Source of the DNA: Atopobiaceae bacterium
GTDB lineage: Bacteria > Actinomycetota > Coriobacteriia > Coriobacteriales > Atopobiaceae
NCBI GenBank assembly: GCA_017510875.1
Contig: JAFWLX010000283.1
Span: forward strand, 1-12,232
DNA: 12,232 nucleotides
Direction: 5' to 3'
In this document: piece after piece, positions 1-6,581 of the stretch
How positions within the stretch are numbered: position 1 is the stretch's first letter
Layout of the letters: the number at the start of each line of letters is the position of its first letter
Program-made: the position numbers and the translations under genes
The notes under the pieces: generated by a model
Told to the model about the DNA's origin: nothing
The model's input: the letters and a program-made list of their open reading frames with translations, nothing else
Database searches by the model: none

Positions 1-171
1 GCTGCGGACTTTTGTACGAGCCCTTCGGGCCGTGACATGCCACTGGCATGTCACGCAAACAGGTCCTCGCTAAGCGCCGCGCCGACGGGCGGAGCAGCCT
101 CAGAAGGAGCCCGAAGGTTGCCGCCCGGCCGGTCCGTGGCGGCGACGTCCCCCGAGGCCCCTTCTGCTACG
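1..171 (+). repeat. Structured intergenic repeat, left copy
   Basis: This non-coding stretch matches the reverse complement of 12033-12198. Positions 63-112 are identical over 50 bp to the complement of 12093-12142. Similarity continues with gaps through 113-171 (shared blocks tgccgcc, cggtccgtg, aggcccc, and ctgctacg against ctgttacg), and the first ten bases match the complement of 12188-12198 with one indel. Between these conserved parts lies a copy-specific hairpin at 31-55, with 12-bp arms and a 1-nt loop. A smaller hairpin, gccc-ttc-gggc, sits at 20-30, and a GC-rich gccgcc/ggcggc stem at 120-143. The element ends about 10 bp before the proposed sigma-operon promoter. I see no credible gene in it. 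It is probably one member of a dispersed intergenic family, although only two copies are visible here. Confidence 0.8.
31..55. repeat. Perfect hairpin with 12-bp arms
   Basis: The arm cgtgacatgcca (31-42) is exactly complementary to tggcatgtcacg (44-55) with one unpaired base. No T-run follows on either side, so it is not a classical intrinsic terminator. It occupies the same slot in the left repeat that the 12150-12186 hairpin occupies in the right repeat, 7 nt from the conserved 50-bp block in both cases. Confidence 0.85.
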
Positions 172-180
172 CTTTTCTTG

Positions 181-207
181 CGACAATAGTGGTACCTCAT
201 TCGTATC
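181..207 (+). promoter_or_regulatory. Putative ECF-type promoter of the sigma/anti-sigma operon
   Basis: The sequence cgacaa (181-186) is followed after exactly 14 nt by tcgtatc (201-207), 20 nt before the GTG start of the sigma factor. The same two blocks with the same spacing occur at 1591-1617 before the vWA lipoprotein gene. ECF -10 elements often contain a CGT core and ECF factors commonly activate their own operon, so this is a candidate autoregulated promoter. The match and spacing are seen directly; the promoter role is inferred. Confidence 0.6.
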
Positions 208-227
208 CATAGCAGAGGGGAGGCGCT

Positions 228-704
228 GTGAGCCAATCCTGTGACATAGAGCAGATCTTTCGCAGGCACGTGAAGACGGTGTATCGCGTGTGCTACTCGT
301 TCATGGGCTCGGCGGCCGATGCCGAGGACGCCACGCAGGCAACGTTCATGAAGCTCATCGACCATCCACGTACCTTCGAGAGCGAGCAGCACGAGAAGGC
401 ATGGCTTATCGTGTGTGCGTCAAACCTGTGTCGCGACCTGCTCAAAAGCGCGTCGCGCACGCGCGTGACGGCAATGCCCGAGCAAGAGCCTGCCGACACG
501 CGCCAGACAGGACCTATCGACGAGACGCTCGATGCGGTGCTGCGCTTGCCCGACAAGTACAAAGACGTGGTCTACCTGCACTATTACGAGGGATACAAGA
601 CCGAGGAGATTGCGCAGATCACAGGCGAGAAGCCGTCAACTGTGCGTAACCGACTGCGCGATGCGCGGGCGCTGCTCAAGAAGGCGTTGGGAGGCGAGGC
701 GTGA
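228..704 (+). CDS. ECF-type RNA polymerase sigma factor
   Basis: This 158-aa protein is a sigma-70 family factor reduced to the two ECF domains. Region 2 spans about residues 8-72, including the stretch beginning EDATQATFMKL used for core binding and -10 recognition. Region 4 spans about 100-153, with the helix-turn-helix EEIAQITGEKPSTVRNRL that reads the -35. A short linker joins them and no C-terminal SnoaL-like extension is present. Length is typical of the family (150-200 aa). The GTG start at 228 is preceded by a strong Shine-Dalgarno (gaggggagg, 214-222). The stop overlaps the next gene's ATG in a TGATG arrangement, so the membrane protein downstream is co-translated and is the natural candidate anti-sigma. 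The motif at 181-207, also found before the vWA lipoprotein gene, suggests autoregulation. The sigma assignment is firm; the inducing signal is unknown. Confidence 0.95.
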   Translation: MSQSCDIEQIFRRHVKTVYRVCYSFMGSAADAEDATQATFMKLIDHPRTFESEQHEKAWLIVCASNLCRDLLKSASRTRVTAMPEQEPADTRQTGPIDETLDAVLRLPDKYKDVVYLHYYEGYKTEEIAQITGEKPSTVRNRLRDARALLKKALGGEA

Positions 705-1441
705 TGGATGCCAAGAACACTCGGATGGATGAGATGCTCGACGACACGGCTCTTGAGCAGCAACTTCATCGTGCCTACAGCAGCATCGAGCCAAGCGACA
801 AGGCGCAGGAGCGCATGCTGGCAAACCTGCTGAAGGCGCAGGCGAACAAGCAGGAGCAAGAGACGCAGGACATGCCAGCACAGACTGTGGTCAGGCCTCC
901 GCTCAAGCTGGTGGAGCCAGATCCTATGCCTGAAGTCAGCGCAGGTCCCCGACGACGGCTCATATGGCTGCCAATTGTGGCGGCTGTGGTTGCCGCGCTT
1001 GTAATTGTGCAGGTAAGCGGCATCATGGGCGGACAAAACGCCAGCTCGGAGGCTGCCAAGCAGACGGCTCTCTCCAACGAGGCCGCCACAGATGCGGCAG
1101 GGGAGATGGAGTTTACCGACAACGCCTACGAGACGCTGTCCGCAGAGGGCGCTGTGCGAGATAGTGCAGAGGCGCCGGCCAATCCTTCGACGGTTGACGT
1201 GTATCCCTGCGTGACCCTGTCAAACGGCGTCAAGCTCACAGCTCTGATCGATGGCTCGCATACCGAGAGGGTCGAGCAATCCAAGGTGGGCTCCTCTGTA
1301 GGAGCGGCAACGGCTACGCCCTTTGACTCGGACGATCAGGTATCGTGCGAAGCATTCGAGCTAAAGGGCAAGCAAGGGGAGTATGCCGTGCGCTACCAGG
1401 GCGAGGACAGCTACTGGAGGTGCGTGCCGCTCAAGCTGTAG
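704..1441 (+). CDS. Single-pass membrane anti-sigma-like protein
   Basis: This 245-aa protein has no family I can name with certainty. It shows an N-terminal cytoplasmic part of about 82 residues with charged helical stretches, a positive patch (RRR, about 83-85), one transmembrane segment (about 86-105, rich in V, A and I), and an extracytoplasmic part of about 140 residues. The outer part begins with a low-complexity Ala/Glu/Ser linker and ends in a small domain with three cysteines (in YPC, VSC and WRC). This N-in/C-out layout, together with start-stop overlap with the ECF sigma gene (TGATG at 702-706), is the standard arrangement for an anti-sigma factor. The zinc-binding HxxxCxxC motif of ZAS-type anti-sigmas is absent, so it would be a non-ZAS type. 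An in-frame GTG at 701 would add one residue; ATG 704 is preferred because of the coupling. The gene position is sure, the anti-sigma role is inferred. Confidence 0.75.
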   Translation: MDAKNTRMDEMLDDTALEQQLHRAYSSIEPSDKAQERMLANLLKAQANKQEQETQDMPAQTVVRPPLKLVEPDPMPEVSAGPRRRLIWLPIVAAVVAALVIVQVSGIMGGQNASSEAAKQTALSNEAATDAAGEMEFTDNAYETLSAEGAVRDSAEAPANPSTVDVYPCVTLSNGVKLTALIDGSHTERVEQSKVGSSVGAATATPFDSDDQVSCEAFELKGKQGEYAVRYQGEDSYWRCVPLKL

Positions 1442-1457
1442 TGGCTATCTTGTGAAT

Positions 1458-1490
1458 AGCGTGGATTGGGGGACCGTCCCTTTTCCACGC
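1458..1490 (+). repeat. REP-like hairpin repeat, copy 1
   Basis: Positions 1458-1489 are identical over 32 bp to 6581-6612, and 27 bp of the same sequence recur inverted at 6661-6687. The unit can fold on itself: gcgtgga (1459-1465) pairs with tccacgc (1484-1490), enclosing ggga/tccc. It lies just after the anti-sigma-like gene and before a second, unrelated palindrome. This has the size, position and symmetry of repetitive extragenic palindromic sequences, and no transposase accompanies it here. Confidence 0.8.
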
Positions 1491-1496
1491 TGCCTC

Positions 1497-1548
1497 ACAG
1501 TTTGTCACCTGGGGACAGTCTCAAGACTGTCCCCAGGTGACAAACTGT
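1497..1548. repeat. Perfect 25-bp-arm palindrome
   Basis: Arms at 1497-1521 and 1524-1548 are fully complementary with a 2-nt centre. They carry the motif cacctggggacag and its complement. A partial third copy (ctgtccccaggtg) follows at 1559-1571 and runs into the small palindrome aggtg-t-cacct (1567-1577). No T-tract follows, so this is REP-like rather than a standard intrinsic terminator. A transcript of either strand would form a very stable stem, which could still limit read-through from the sigma operon or protect its 3' end. Confidence 0.85.
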
Positions 1549-1590
1549 CACGCGGTGCCTGTCCCCAGGTGTCACCTCCAGAAGTCTTTC

Positions 1591-1617
1591 CGACAAAAAG
1601 CCGTGCTCCCTCGTATC
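1591..1617 (+). promoter_or_regulatory. Putative ECF-type promoter of the vWA lipoprotein gene
   Basis: The sequence cgacaa (1591-1596), 14 nt, then tcgtatc (1611-1617) repeats both blocks and the spacing found at 181-207 before the sigma factor gene. The lipoprotein ATG lies 33 nt downstream, with a Shine-Dalgarno (aagggag, 1638-1644) between. Sharing of the motif makes the lipoprotein gene a likely direct target of the neighbouring sigma factor. The promoter function itself is inference. Confidence 0.6.
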
Positions 1618-1650
1618 TAAGGTAAGTCGGTCTACCGAAGGGAGCCTGAA

Positions 1651-3318
1651 ATGACCCACAACAACATGCTGAGTACCGGTCGTTCGATTGCGTCTGCGGC
1701 CATCACGGCGTCTCTTGTGGCGGCGCTTGCGGGATGTGGCGTCTTTCCCACAACGCAAAATACCGCTACCAGTGACACCAATACCAGCGAGGCCAAGAAT
1801 CAGACCTCACAGACCCTTACTTCCGAGACCGCCGTTACCGATAGTGACGGCTATATAGCCTACGAGTACGAGGAAGGCGGGGCCATGTTGGCGCCCAGCG
1901 ACGAGGGATACGTTGACTTCAACACCGAGGAGTACGCCTCCCTCGAAGAACAAGGATTCATCTCGGCCGCAACCCGTCCGCTCTCTACCGTCTCGTCGGA
2001 TGTGGATACGGCCAGCTACTGCAACCTGCGCCGCATGCTGCGCGACGGTTGGACGGCAGAAGAGATTGACTCGGGTGCCGTACGCATCGAAGAGATGCTC
2101 AACTACTTTACCTACGACTACGACACGCCTACAGGCGATGACCTGTTTGCCACAACGGTGCATGTGGGCGACTGCCCGTGGAACAAAGAGACCAAGCTGG
2201 TTACCATTGGCTTTGCCACGCCAAAAGAGTCGCCCTCCATTGCCGAGAAGGGCTCTAACCTGGTCTTTCTCATTGATGTCTCGGGATCGATGAACTCGTC
2301 CGACAAACTGGGCTTGCTCAAGGACGCCTTTGGCGAGCTTGTCTCGCACCTAGACAAGAACGATCGCGTGTCCATTGTGACCTACGCAAGTGGCGAGGAA
2401 GTGGTCCTTGAGGGTGCGCGCGGAGACGAGGAGCGCAAGATCATGCGGGCCATCAACCGCCTGCGCGCCGATGGCTCCACTAACGGCGAGGCTGGCTTGG
2501 AGAAGGCCTACAAGGTGGCGCAAGACAACTTCATCGAGGGCGGGGTCAACCGCATTGTGATGGCCTCCGATGGTGACCTCAACGTGGGAATGTCCAGCGA
2601 ATCCGACCTGCACGACTACGTTGACAAGCAGCGCGAGACGGGCATCTACCTCAGTGTGCTGGGCTTTGGCTCGGGCAACTACAAGGACAACAAGATGGAG
2701 ACTCTGGCCGACCACGGCAACGGCTCGTACCATTACATCGACTGCATCGAGGAGGCCGAGCGCGTGCTGGGGTCAAAGCTCACGGCAAACCTGGTTCCCC
2801 TTGCCGATGACGTGAAGGTGCAGGTGGAGTTCAACCCTGCGCAGGTAAAGGGCTATCGCCTCATTGGATACGAGAATCGCGCCATGGCTGACGAGGACTT
2901 TCGTGATGACAAGAAGGATGCGGGTGACGTGGGTCCCGGAGCTCAGTTTACGGTTGCCTACGAGGTGGCGCTCACAGACTCCAAGCAGGAGGTTGCCCAG
3001 ACCGACCTCAAGTACGGCCAGAAGAGCACTGGTGACACCAACAGTGACGAGTGGCTAAGCGCAACCGTGCGCTACAAGCCCGCAGACGGCGGGGGCGTGC
3101 GCGAGCAGAACACCGTGGTAAGCAAGAAGGATCTGGTGGAGAACCCGGGCGAAGACTGGCGCTTCCAGGCTGCCGTCATCGAGTTTGGTATGCTGCTGCG
3201 CAACTCCGAGTACGCGGGCACCGCAAGCTACGACCAGATATATGACCTGCTTGGCAACGACAAGCTTCCCGAGGAGCGCGAGGAGTTCCTCGAGCTGGTA
3301 GATATGGCGTTCGAGTAG
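1651..3318 (+). CDS. YfbK-type von Willebrand factor A lipoprotein
   Basis: This 555-aa protein has a lipoprotein signal peptide with lipobox LAGC, Cys29 being the predicted lipidated residue. An acidic, low-complexity linker follows to about residue 95. The family's N-terminal domain (about 101-190) contains the signature STVSSDVDTASY. The VWA domain (about 203-375) has an intact metal-ion-dependent adhesion site: D209-x-S211-x-S213, T277 and D307. The remainder to the end corresponds to the DUF3520-type C-terminal region of YfbK proteins. Length fits the family (about 550-600 aa). The protein should sit on the outer face of the membrane and bind a protein ligand through Mg2+; the ligand is unknown. 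Placement after the sigma/anti-sigma pair, with the shared upstream motif, suggests it is a regulated output or a sensor partner of that circuit. Family assignment is strong; biological role is not known. Confidence 0.93.
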   Translation: MTHNNMLSTGRSIASAAITASLVAALAGCGVFPTTQNTATSDTNTSEAKNQTSQTLTSETAVTDSDGYIAYEYEEGGAMLAPSDEGYVDFNTEEYASLEEQGFISAATRPLSTVSSDVDTASYCNLRRMLRDGWTAEEIDSGAVRIEEMLNYFTYDYDTPTGDDLFATTVHVGDCPWNKETKLVTIGFATPKESPSIAEKGSNLVFLIDVSGSMNSSDKLGLLKDAFGELVSHLDKNDRVSIVTYASGEEVVLEGARGDEERKIMRAINRLRADGSTNGEAGLEKAYKVAQDNFIEGGVNRIVMASDGDLNVGMSSESDLHDYVDKQRETGIYLSVLGFGSGNYKDNKMETLADHGNGSYHYIDCIEEAERVLGSKLTANLVPLADDVKVQVEFNPAQVKGYRLIGYENRAMADEDFRDDKKDAGDVGPGAQFTVAYEVALTDSKQEVAQTDLKYGQKSTGDTNSDEWLSATVRYKPADGGGVREQNTVVSKKDLVENPGEDWRFQAAVIEFGMLLRNSEYAGTASYDQIYDLLGNDKLPEEREEFLELVDMAFE

Positions 3319-3725
3319 CGGGGTTGCCCCCAAGGCCAGTCTCCTCAAGAAGAGGCCCCCTATGGAAAGTATGCGAGGGGCTTGGCCCTAACGGGAGAGC
3401 TTGCTTTGGTCAGCAGATGGTCTGTTCGGTGAGCGGTGTGACAATAGAGCCTAACAAAGAAGAAGGCTCTCCCATATAGGATTGAATCAAAAGGATGACT
3501 GTTGTTTTGGCCAAGCAGGCCTGTCGTGCCAGACGCCCGCCAACAGTGATTATAGCTAACAAATACCTTACAGACCGCTTATAAAAGCTACCGATTAGCG
3601 CTGCAATATTCACGTTTGCGAGTATCTGGGAGCGATAGTATTCCGTCTTCTAACAAACTGGTAACATTCTTTTGAATTAGTGCCTGATTCATCAGTGTTT
3701 CCTTGCAAAGAATAAGGAGTGTTTC
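3319..3725. other. 407-bp non-coding region with hairpins
   Basis: No convincing gene is present. The first part has several GC-rich stems: gggg-ttg-cccc at 3320-3330 just after the lipoprotein stop, and aggcccc (3352-3358) against ggggctt (3377-3383). A longer-range pair, gggagagc (3393-3400) with gctctccc (3466-3473), encloses about 65 nt, and actgttg (3498-3504) with caacagt (3541-3547) encloses a GC-rich core with nested ggcc pairs. None is followed by a T-run. From about 3545 onward the sequence is clearly richer in A and T and must hold the promoter of the DUF47-pit operon, but I cannot pick one -10/-35 pair with confidence. A structured leader or small RNA is possible but unproven. Confidence 0.5.
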
Positions 3726-4349
3726 ATGAGTCGAGTACGACACATCGAGAATCAGTTCTACGACAAGTTCGCAGAGCTGGCTCACGAGATAGCAAAGGGT
3801 GCCGAGATTTTTGCCGCCATTGCGCATGACTACCCGGCGCTCAAGCGTCGCATTTCCGAGGTCAAGGAGTGCGAGGTCAGATGCGACGCCATCACGCGCG
3901 AGACGCTCACCCTGCTTGAGAACTCGTTTATCACGCCGTTTGACCGCGAGGATATCAACCTGCTGGTGCGCGAGCTCGACCACATTGCCGACGGCATGGA
4001 CAACGCGGCGGCCCGCTTTGACCTGTACGACATCTCGGCCATGCGTCCCGAGGCCGTACAGATGGCCGACCTCACCCTGCAGGCCTGCAAGGAGCTTGAG
4101 GTTCTGTTCGACCACTTTGAGAACTTCAAAAAGGATCCCATCGTGCGCGAGAAGATGCATACGGTGGGCACCATCGAGGACGAGGGCGATACGGTCTCTC
4201 GCCAGGGCCTGGCCAACATCTTCCGCGAGCACAACGACGCGGTAGAGGTGCTCAAGTGGAAGTCGCTGCTTGACACCATGGAGAGCACGGTTGACTCCTG
4301 CAAGGGCGTTGCGAACGTGGTTCGCAGCGTACTCATGAAAAATGCTTAG
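3726..4349 (+). CDS. DUF47 family PhoU-like Pit accessory protein
   Basis: This 207-aa, all-helical soluble protein belongs to the DUF47 (PhoU_div) family, usual length about 205-215 aa. Visible family features are the acidic metal-binding-type segments ECEVRCDAIT (about residues 54-63) and EDEGDT (about 150-155), and the conserved FITPFDREDI (about 76-85). Members sit on the cytoplasmic side and are thought to modulate the partner PiT transporter, as PhoU does for Pst. The start is supported by a good Shine-Dalgarno (aaggag, 3714-3719). The end overlaps the transporter start by 8 bp, so the two are co-translated. No pst or pho two-component genes are visible in the window. Identification is firm; the mode of control over the permease is inferred from the family. 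Confidence 0.95.
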   Translation: MSRVRHIENQFYDKFAELAHEIAKGAEIFAAIAHDYPALKRRISEVKECEVRCDAITRETLTLLENSFITPFDREDINLLVRELDHIADGMDNAAARFDLYDISAMRPEAVQMADLTLQACKELEVLFDHFENFKKDPIVREKMHTVGTIEDEGDTVSRQGLANIFREHNDAVEVLKWKSLLDTMESTVDSCKGVANVVRSVLMKNA

Positions 4350-5334
4350 CCCGCTGCTGTTTGGCGTGTTGATTGCCGCCATCATCTTCGAATTCATCAA
4401 TGGCTTTCACGATACGGCCAATGCCATTGCTACTACGGTGTACACACGTGCCCTACCGCTACGAGTGGCCATCCTTATGAGTGCGACGATGAACTTCATT
4501 GGCGCCCTTATGAGCGAGAAGGTGGCCATGACTATTGCGCATGGCTTGGTTAATATCTCGCTCGAGCTCTACGTCATTTTGGCTGCTCTATTGGGAGCCA
4601 TTATCTGGGACTTGCTTACGTGGTGGTTCTCCATTCCGTCTAGCTCAAGTCACGCCCTTATTGGTAGCCTTATTGGTGCCACTATTGTGTTCTCGCGTAG
4701 CATTGAAACGGTGGAATGGAATGGCGTGCTTATGAAGGTGGTCATACCGCTGTTCACGTCGCCTCTGATTGGTCTCTGCCTTGGTTTTTGCGTAATGCGG
4801 ATAGTGTTTGAGATATTTGCCTACTGGCATCCCAGCAAAGCAAATGCCTTCTTCCACAAGGCACAGATTTGTTCGTCCATGTTCATGGCCTACAGCCACG
4901 GTAATAACGATGCACAAAAAACGATGGGTATCATCACGCTGGCGCTCATAGGCTCGGGTATGCTTCCGGAGGGTTCGGGCGTGCCCACATGGGTCAAGAT
5001 TATGTGCGCGGCTACGATGGCGCTGGGCACCTCTATCGGCGGCAGGCGCATCATGAAGACAGTGGGCTCTGGCGTGACCAAGCTTGAGCCGGTAATGGGC
5101 TTTGTCTCCGAGTTCTCATCAGCCGTTGCCATCGAGACCATGACCGCCCTTGGCGCACCTGTTTCTACCACGCAGGTACTTACCACATCGGTCATGGGTG
5201 CCGGTTCTGCACGCGGAGCTAAGAAGGTGAAGTGGGGTATGGCAGGCAGCATCTTTACCGCCTGGGTGGTGACTCTGCCGGCAACCATGCTCTTGGGTGG
5301 TCTCTGCGCGTTTATCATTGGCCTCTTTGTGTAA
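4342..5334 (+). CDS. pit: PiT family inorganic phosphate permease
   Basis: This 330-aa integral membrane protein is a low-affinity phosphate (metal-phosphate/H+ or Na+ symport) transporter of the PHO-4/PiT family. The duplicated family signatures are present: GFHDTANAIATTVYTRALP (about residues 21-39) and YSHGNNDAQKTMGIITLAL (about 184-202). About ten hydrophobic segments lie around them, and the second half ends in the conserved region PVSTTQVLTTSVMGAGSARG. Length is at the short end of bacterial PiT proteins (330-500 aa), with no large central cytoplasmic loop. The ATG at 4342 overlaps the DUF47 gene by 8 bp, a typical pairing. An intrinsic terminator follows 22 bp after the stop. The permease call is secure; the exact co-substrate cannot be read from the sequence. 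Confidence 0.95.
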   Translation: MLSPLLFGVLIAAIIFEFINGFHDTANAIATTVYTRALPLRVAILMSATMNFIGALMSEKVAMTIAHGLVNISLELYVILAALLGAIIWDLLTWWFSIPSSSSHALIGSLIGATIVFSRSIETVEWNGVLMKVVIPLFTSPLIGLCLGFCVMRIVFEIFAYWHPSKANAFFHKAQICSSMFMAYSHGNNDAQKTMGIITLALIGSGMLPEGSGVPTWVKIMCAATMALGTSIGGRRIMKTVGSGVTKLEPVMGFVSEFSSAVAIETMTALGAPVSTTQVLTTSVMGAGSARGAKKVKWGMAGSIFTAWVVTLPATMLLGGLCAFIIGLFV

Positions 5335-5356
5335 GATTCTTTGGAAGGGCGACTGG

Positions 5357-5386
5357 CAGGACAGGCTTTTGGTCTGTCCTGTTTTT
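5357..5386 (+). terminator. Intrinsic terminator of the DUF47-pit operon
   Basis: The stem caggacag (5357-5364) pairs exactly with ctgtcctg (5374-5381) across a 9-nt loop and is followed at once by five T residues (5382-5386). It lies 22 bp after the permease stop codon and ends 16 bp before the reductase start, so the two genes are probably separate transcription units. The reductase promoter would then have to overlap this stretch or arise from read-through. Confidence 0.88.
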
Positions 5387-5402
5387 GTATGAGGGGGTAT
5401 TC

Positions 5403-6581
5403 ATGAACTACCGCAACGACCGTTATGGCAATCCTTTGTCCATTATGGGCTTTGGCTGCATGCGCTTCTCGCGCAAGGGAACAGGCATCGACTACGAGAA
5501 GGCCGAGCAAGAGATGCTGCGCGCCTATGAGCTGGGCGTCAACTACTTTGACACGGCATACGTGTATCCCGGCTCTGAGGAGCTGCTGGGCGAGTTCTTG
5601 GAGCGCAACAACCTACGGGACAAAGTGAACGTTGCCACAAAGATGCCGCAGTACATGGTGCGCAGCGCTGCCGCCTTTGACCGCTACCTTGACGAGGAGC
5701 TGCGCCGTCTGCGTACCGACCACATTGACTACTACCTCATGCACATGATCACCGACCCTGCGCAGTGGGCCAACCTGCAGCGCCTGGGCATTGAGGAATG
5801 GATTGCGGCCAAGAAGGAGACAGGCCAGATTGGGCAGATTGGCTTCTCGTTCCATGGCAACAGCGATGCCTTCCTCAAGGTGCTTGAGGCCTACGACTGG
5901 GACTTCTGCCAGATTCAATACAACTACCTCGACGAGCATACGCAGGCAGGGCGCGTGGGCCTTAAAGCCGCTGCCGCACGGGGCATCCCGGTGATCATCA
6001 TGGAGCCATTGCGCGGCGGCAAGCTGGTTGACCTTATGCCTGACGAGGGAAAGCATCTGATAGCAGCGTCTTCGCGCGGCTGGAGTGCTGCCGAGTGGGC
6101 CTTTAGGTGGCTTTGGGACCAACCTGAGGTAACTTGTGTGCTCTCGGGCATGAACTCGGTGCAGATGGTTGAGGAGAACTGCCGTGTGGCAAGCGAGGTT
6201 GAGCCCGAACAGCTTACCGAGGACGACTTTGCCCTGCTCGCGCAGGTTATCGAAGCCATAAACAGTCGCATGAAGGTGGGCTGCACAGGCTGCGGGTACT
6301 GTATGCCCTGTCCGCAGGGTGTGGATATCCCCGCGCTGTTCCGCTGCTACAACTACATGTACACCGAGGGAAAGAACGAGGGCCGCAAGGAGTATTGGCA
6401 GACGGTATCGCTGCGCAAGCAAAAGGCCTTTGCCCGCCAGTGCGTGGGATGCGGCAAATGCGAGAAGCATTGTCCGCAAGGCATCCCCATCCGCGAGATG
6501 ATTCACATTGCCGACCGCGAGCTACGCCCGCTCCCGTGGCGCATTGCCGGAGTCGTGGCACGTCACTTTAGCGTGCGCTGA
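5403..6581 (+). CDS. Aldo/keto reductase with C-terminal 4Fe-4S ferredoxin module
   Basis: This 392-aa cytoplasmic oxidoreductase has an aldo/keto reductase TIM barrel over about residues 1-285. The catalytic tetrad is visible: D50, Y55 (in DTAYVYPGSEE), K80 (in VATKMP) and H114 (in DYYLMHM). The C-terminal part carries two cysteine clusters, C294-x2-C297-x2-C300-x2-C303 and C347-x2-C350-x2-C353-x3-C357-P, of the kind that bind 4Fe-4S centres in anaerobe members of this family. The Fe-S module suggests electron transfer with ferredoxin or flavin partners, but the substrate is not known. The frame is open upstream to 5232 inside the permease gene. ATG 5403 is chosen because it follows a Shine-Dalgarno-like gaggggg (5391-5397) and matches the family's normal N-terminus. 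The stop is immediately followed by the convergent inverted repeat. The first cluster has x2 before its last Cys, whereas the second has x3. Confidence 0.94.
   Translation: MNYRNDRYGNPLSIMGFGCMRFSRKGTGIDYEKAEQEMLRAYELGVNYFDTAYVYPGSEELLGEFLERNNLRDKVNVATKMPQYMVRSAAAFDRYLDEELRRLRTDHIDYYLMHMITDPAQWANLQRLGIEEWIAAKKETGQIGQIGFSFHGNSDAFLKVLEAYDWDFCQIQYNYLDEHTQAGRVGLKAAAARGIPVIIMEPLRGGKLVDLMPDEGKHLIAASSRGWSAAEWAFRWLWDQPEVTCVLSGMNSVQMVEENCRVASEVEPEQLTEDDFALLAQVIEAINSRMKVGCTGCGYCMPCPQGVDIPALFRCYNYMYTEGKNEGRKEYWQTVSLRKQKAFARQCVGCGKCEKHCPQGIPIREMIHIADRELRPLPWRIAGVVARHFSVR

Noticed and set aside
51..392. 113-codon open frame on the minus strand
   Set aside because: It crosses the left repeat and the start of the sigma factor gene in antisense, and its protein has no domain pattern.
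1497..1577. CRISPR-like or tandem repeat array
   Set aside because: There are only two inverted copies and one partial copy, with no regular spacers and no cas genes.
3410..3613. 67-codon open frame on the minus strand in the non-coding gap
   Set aside because: It starts with GTG without a ribosome binding site, has no recognisable domain, and spans the hairpins and AT-rich stretch that better explain the region.
3672..3700. Sigma-70 promoter starting at ttgaat before the DUF47 gene
   Set aside because: No acceptable -10 hexamer lies 16-18 bp downstream, so I do not call it.
5232..5402. Upstream extension of the aldo/keto reductase frame, 57 extra codons
   Set aside because: It overlaps the permease gene and runs through the intrinsic terminator, and the family's normal N-terminus begins at 5403.
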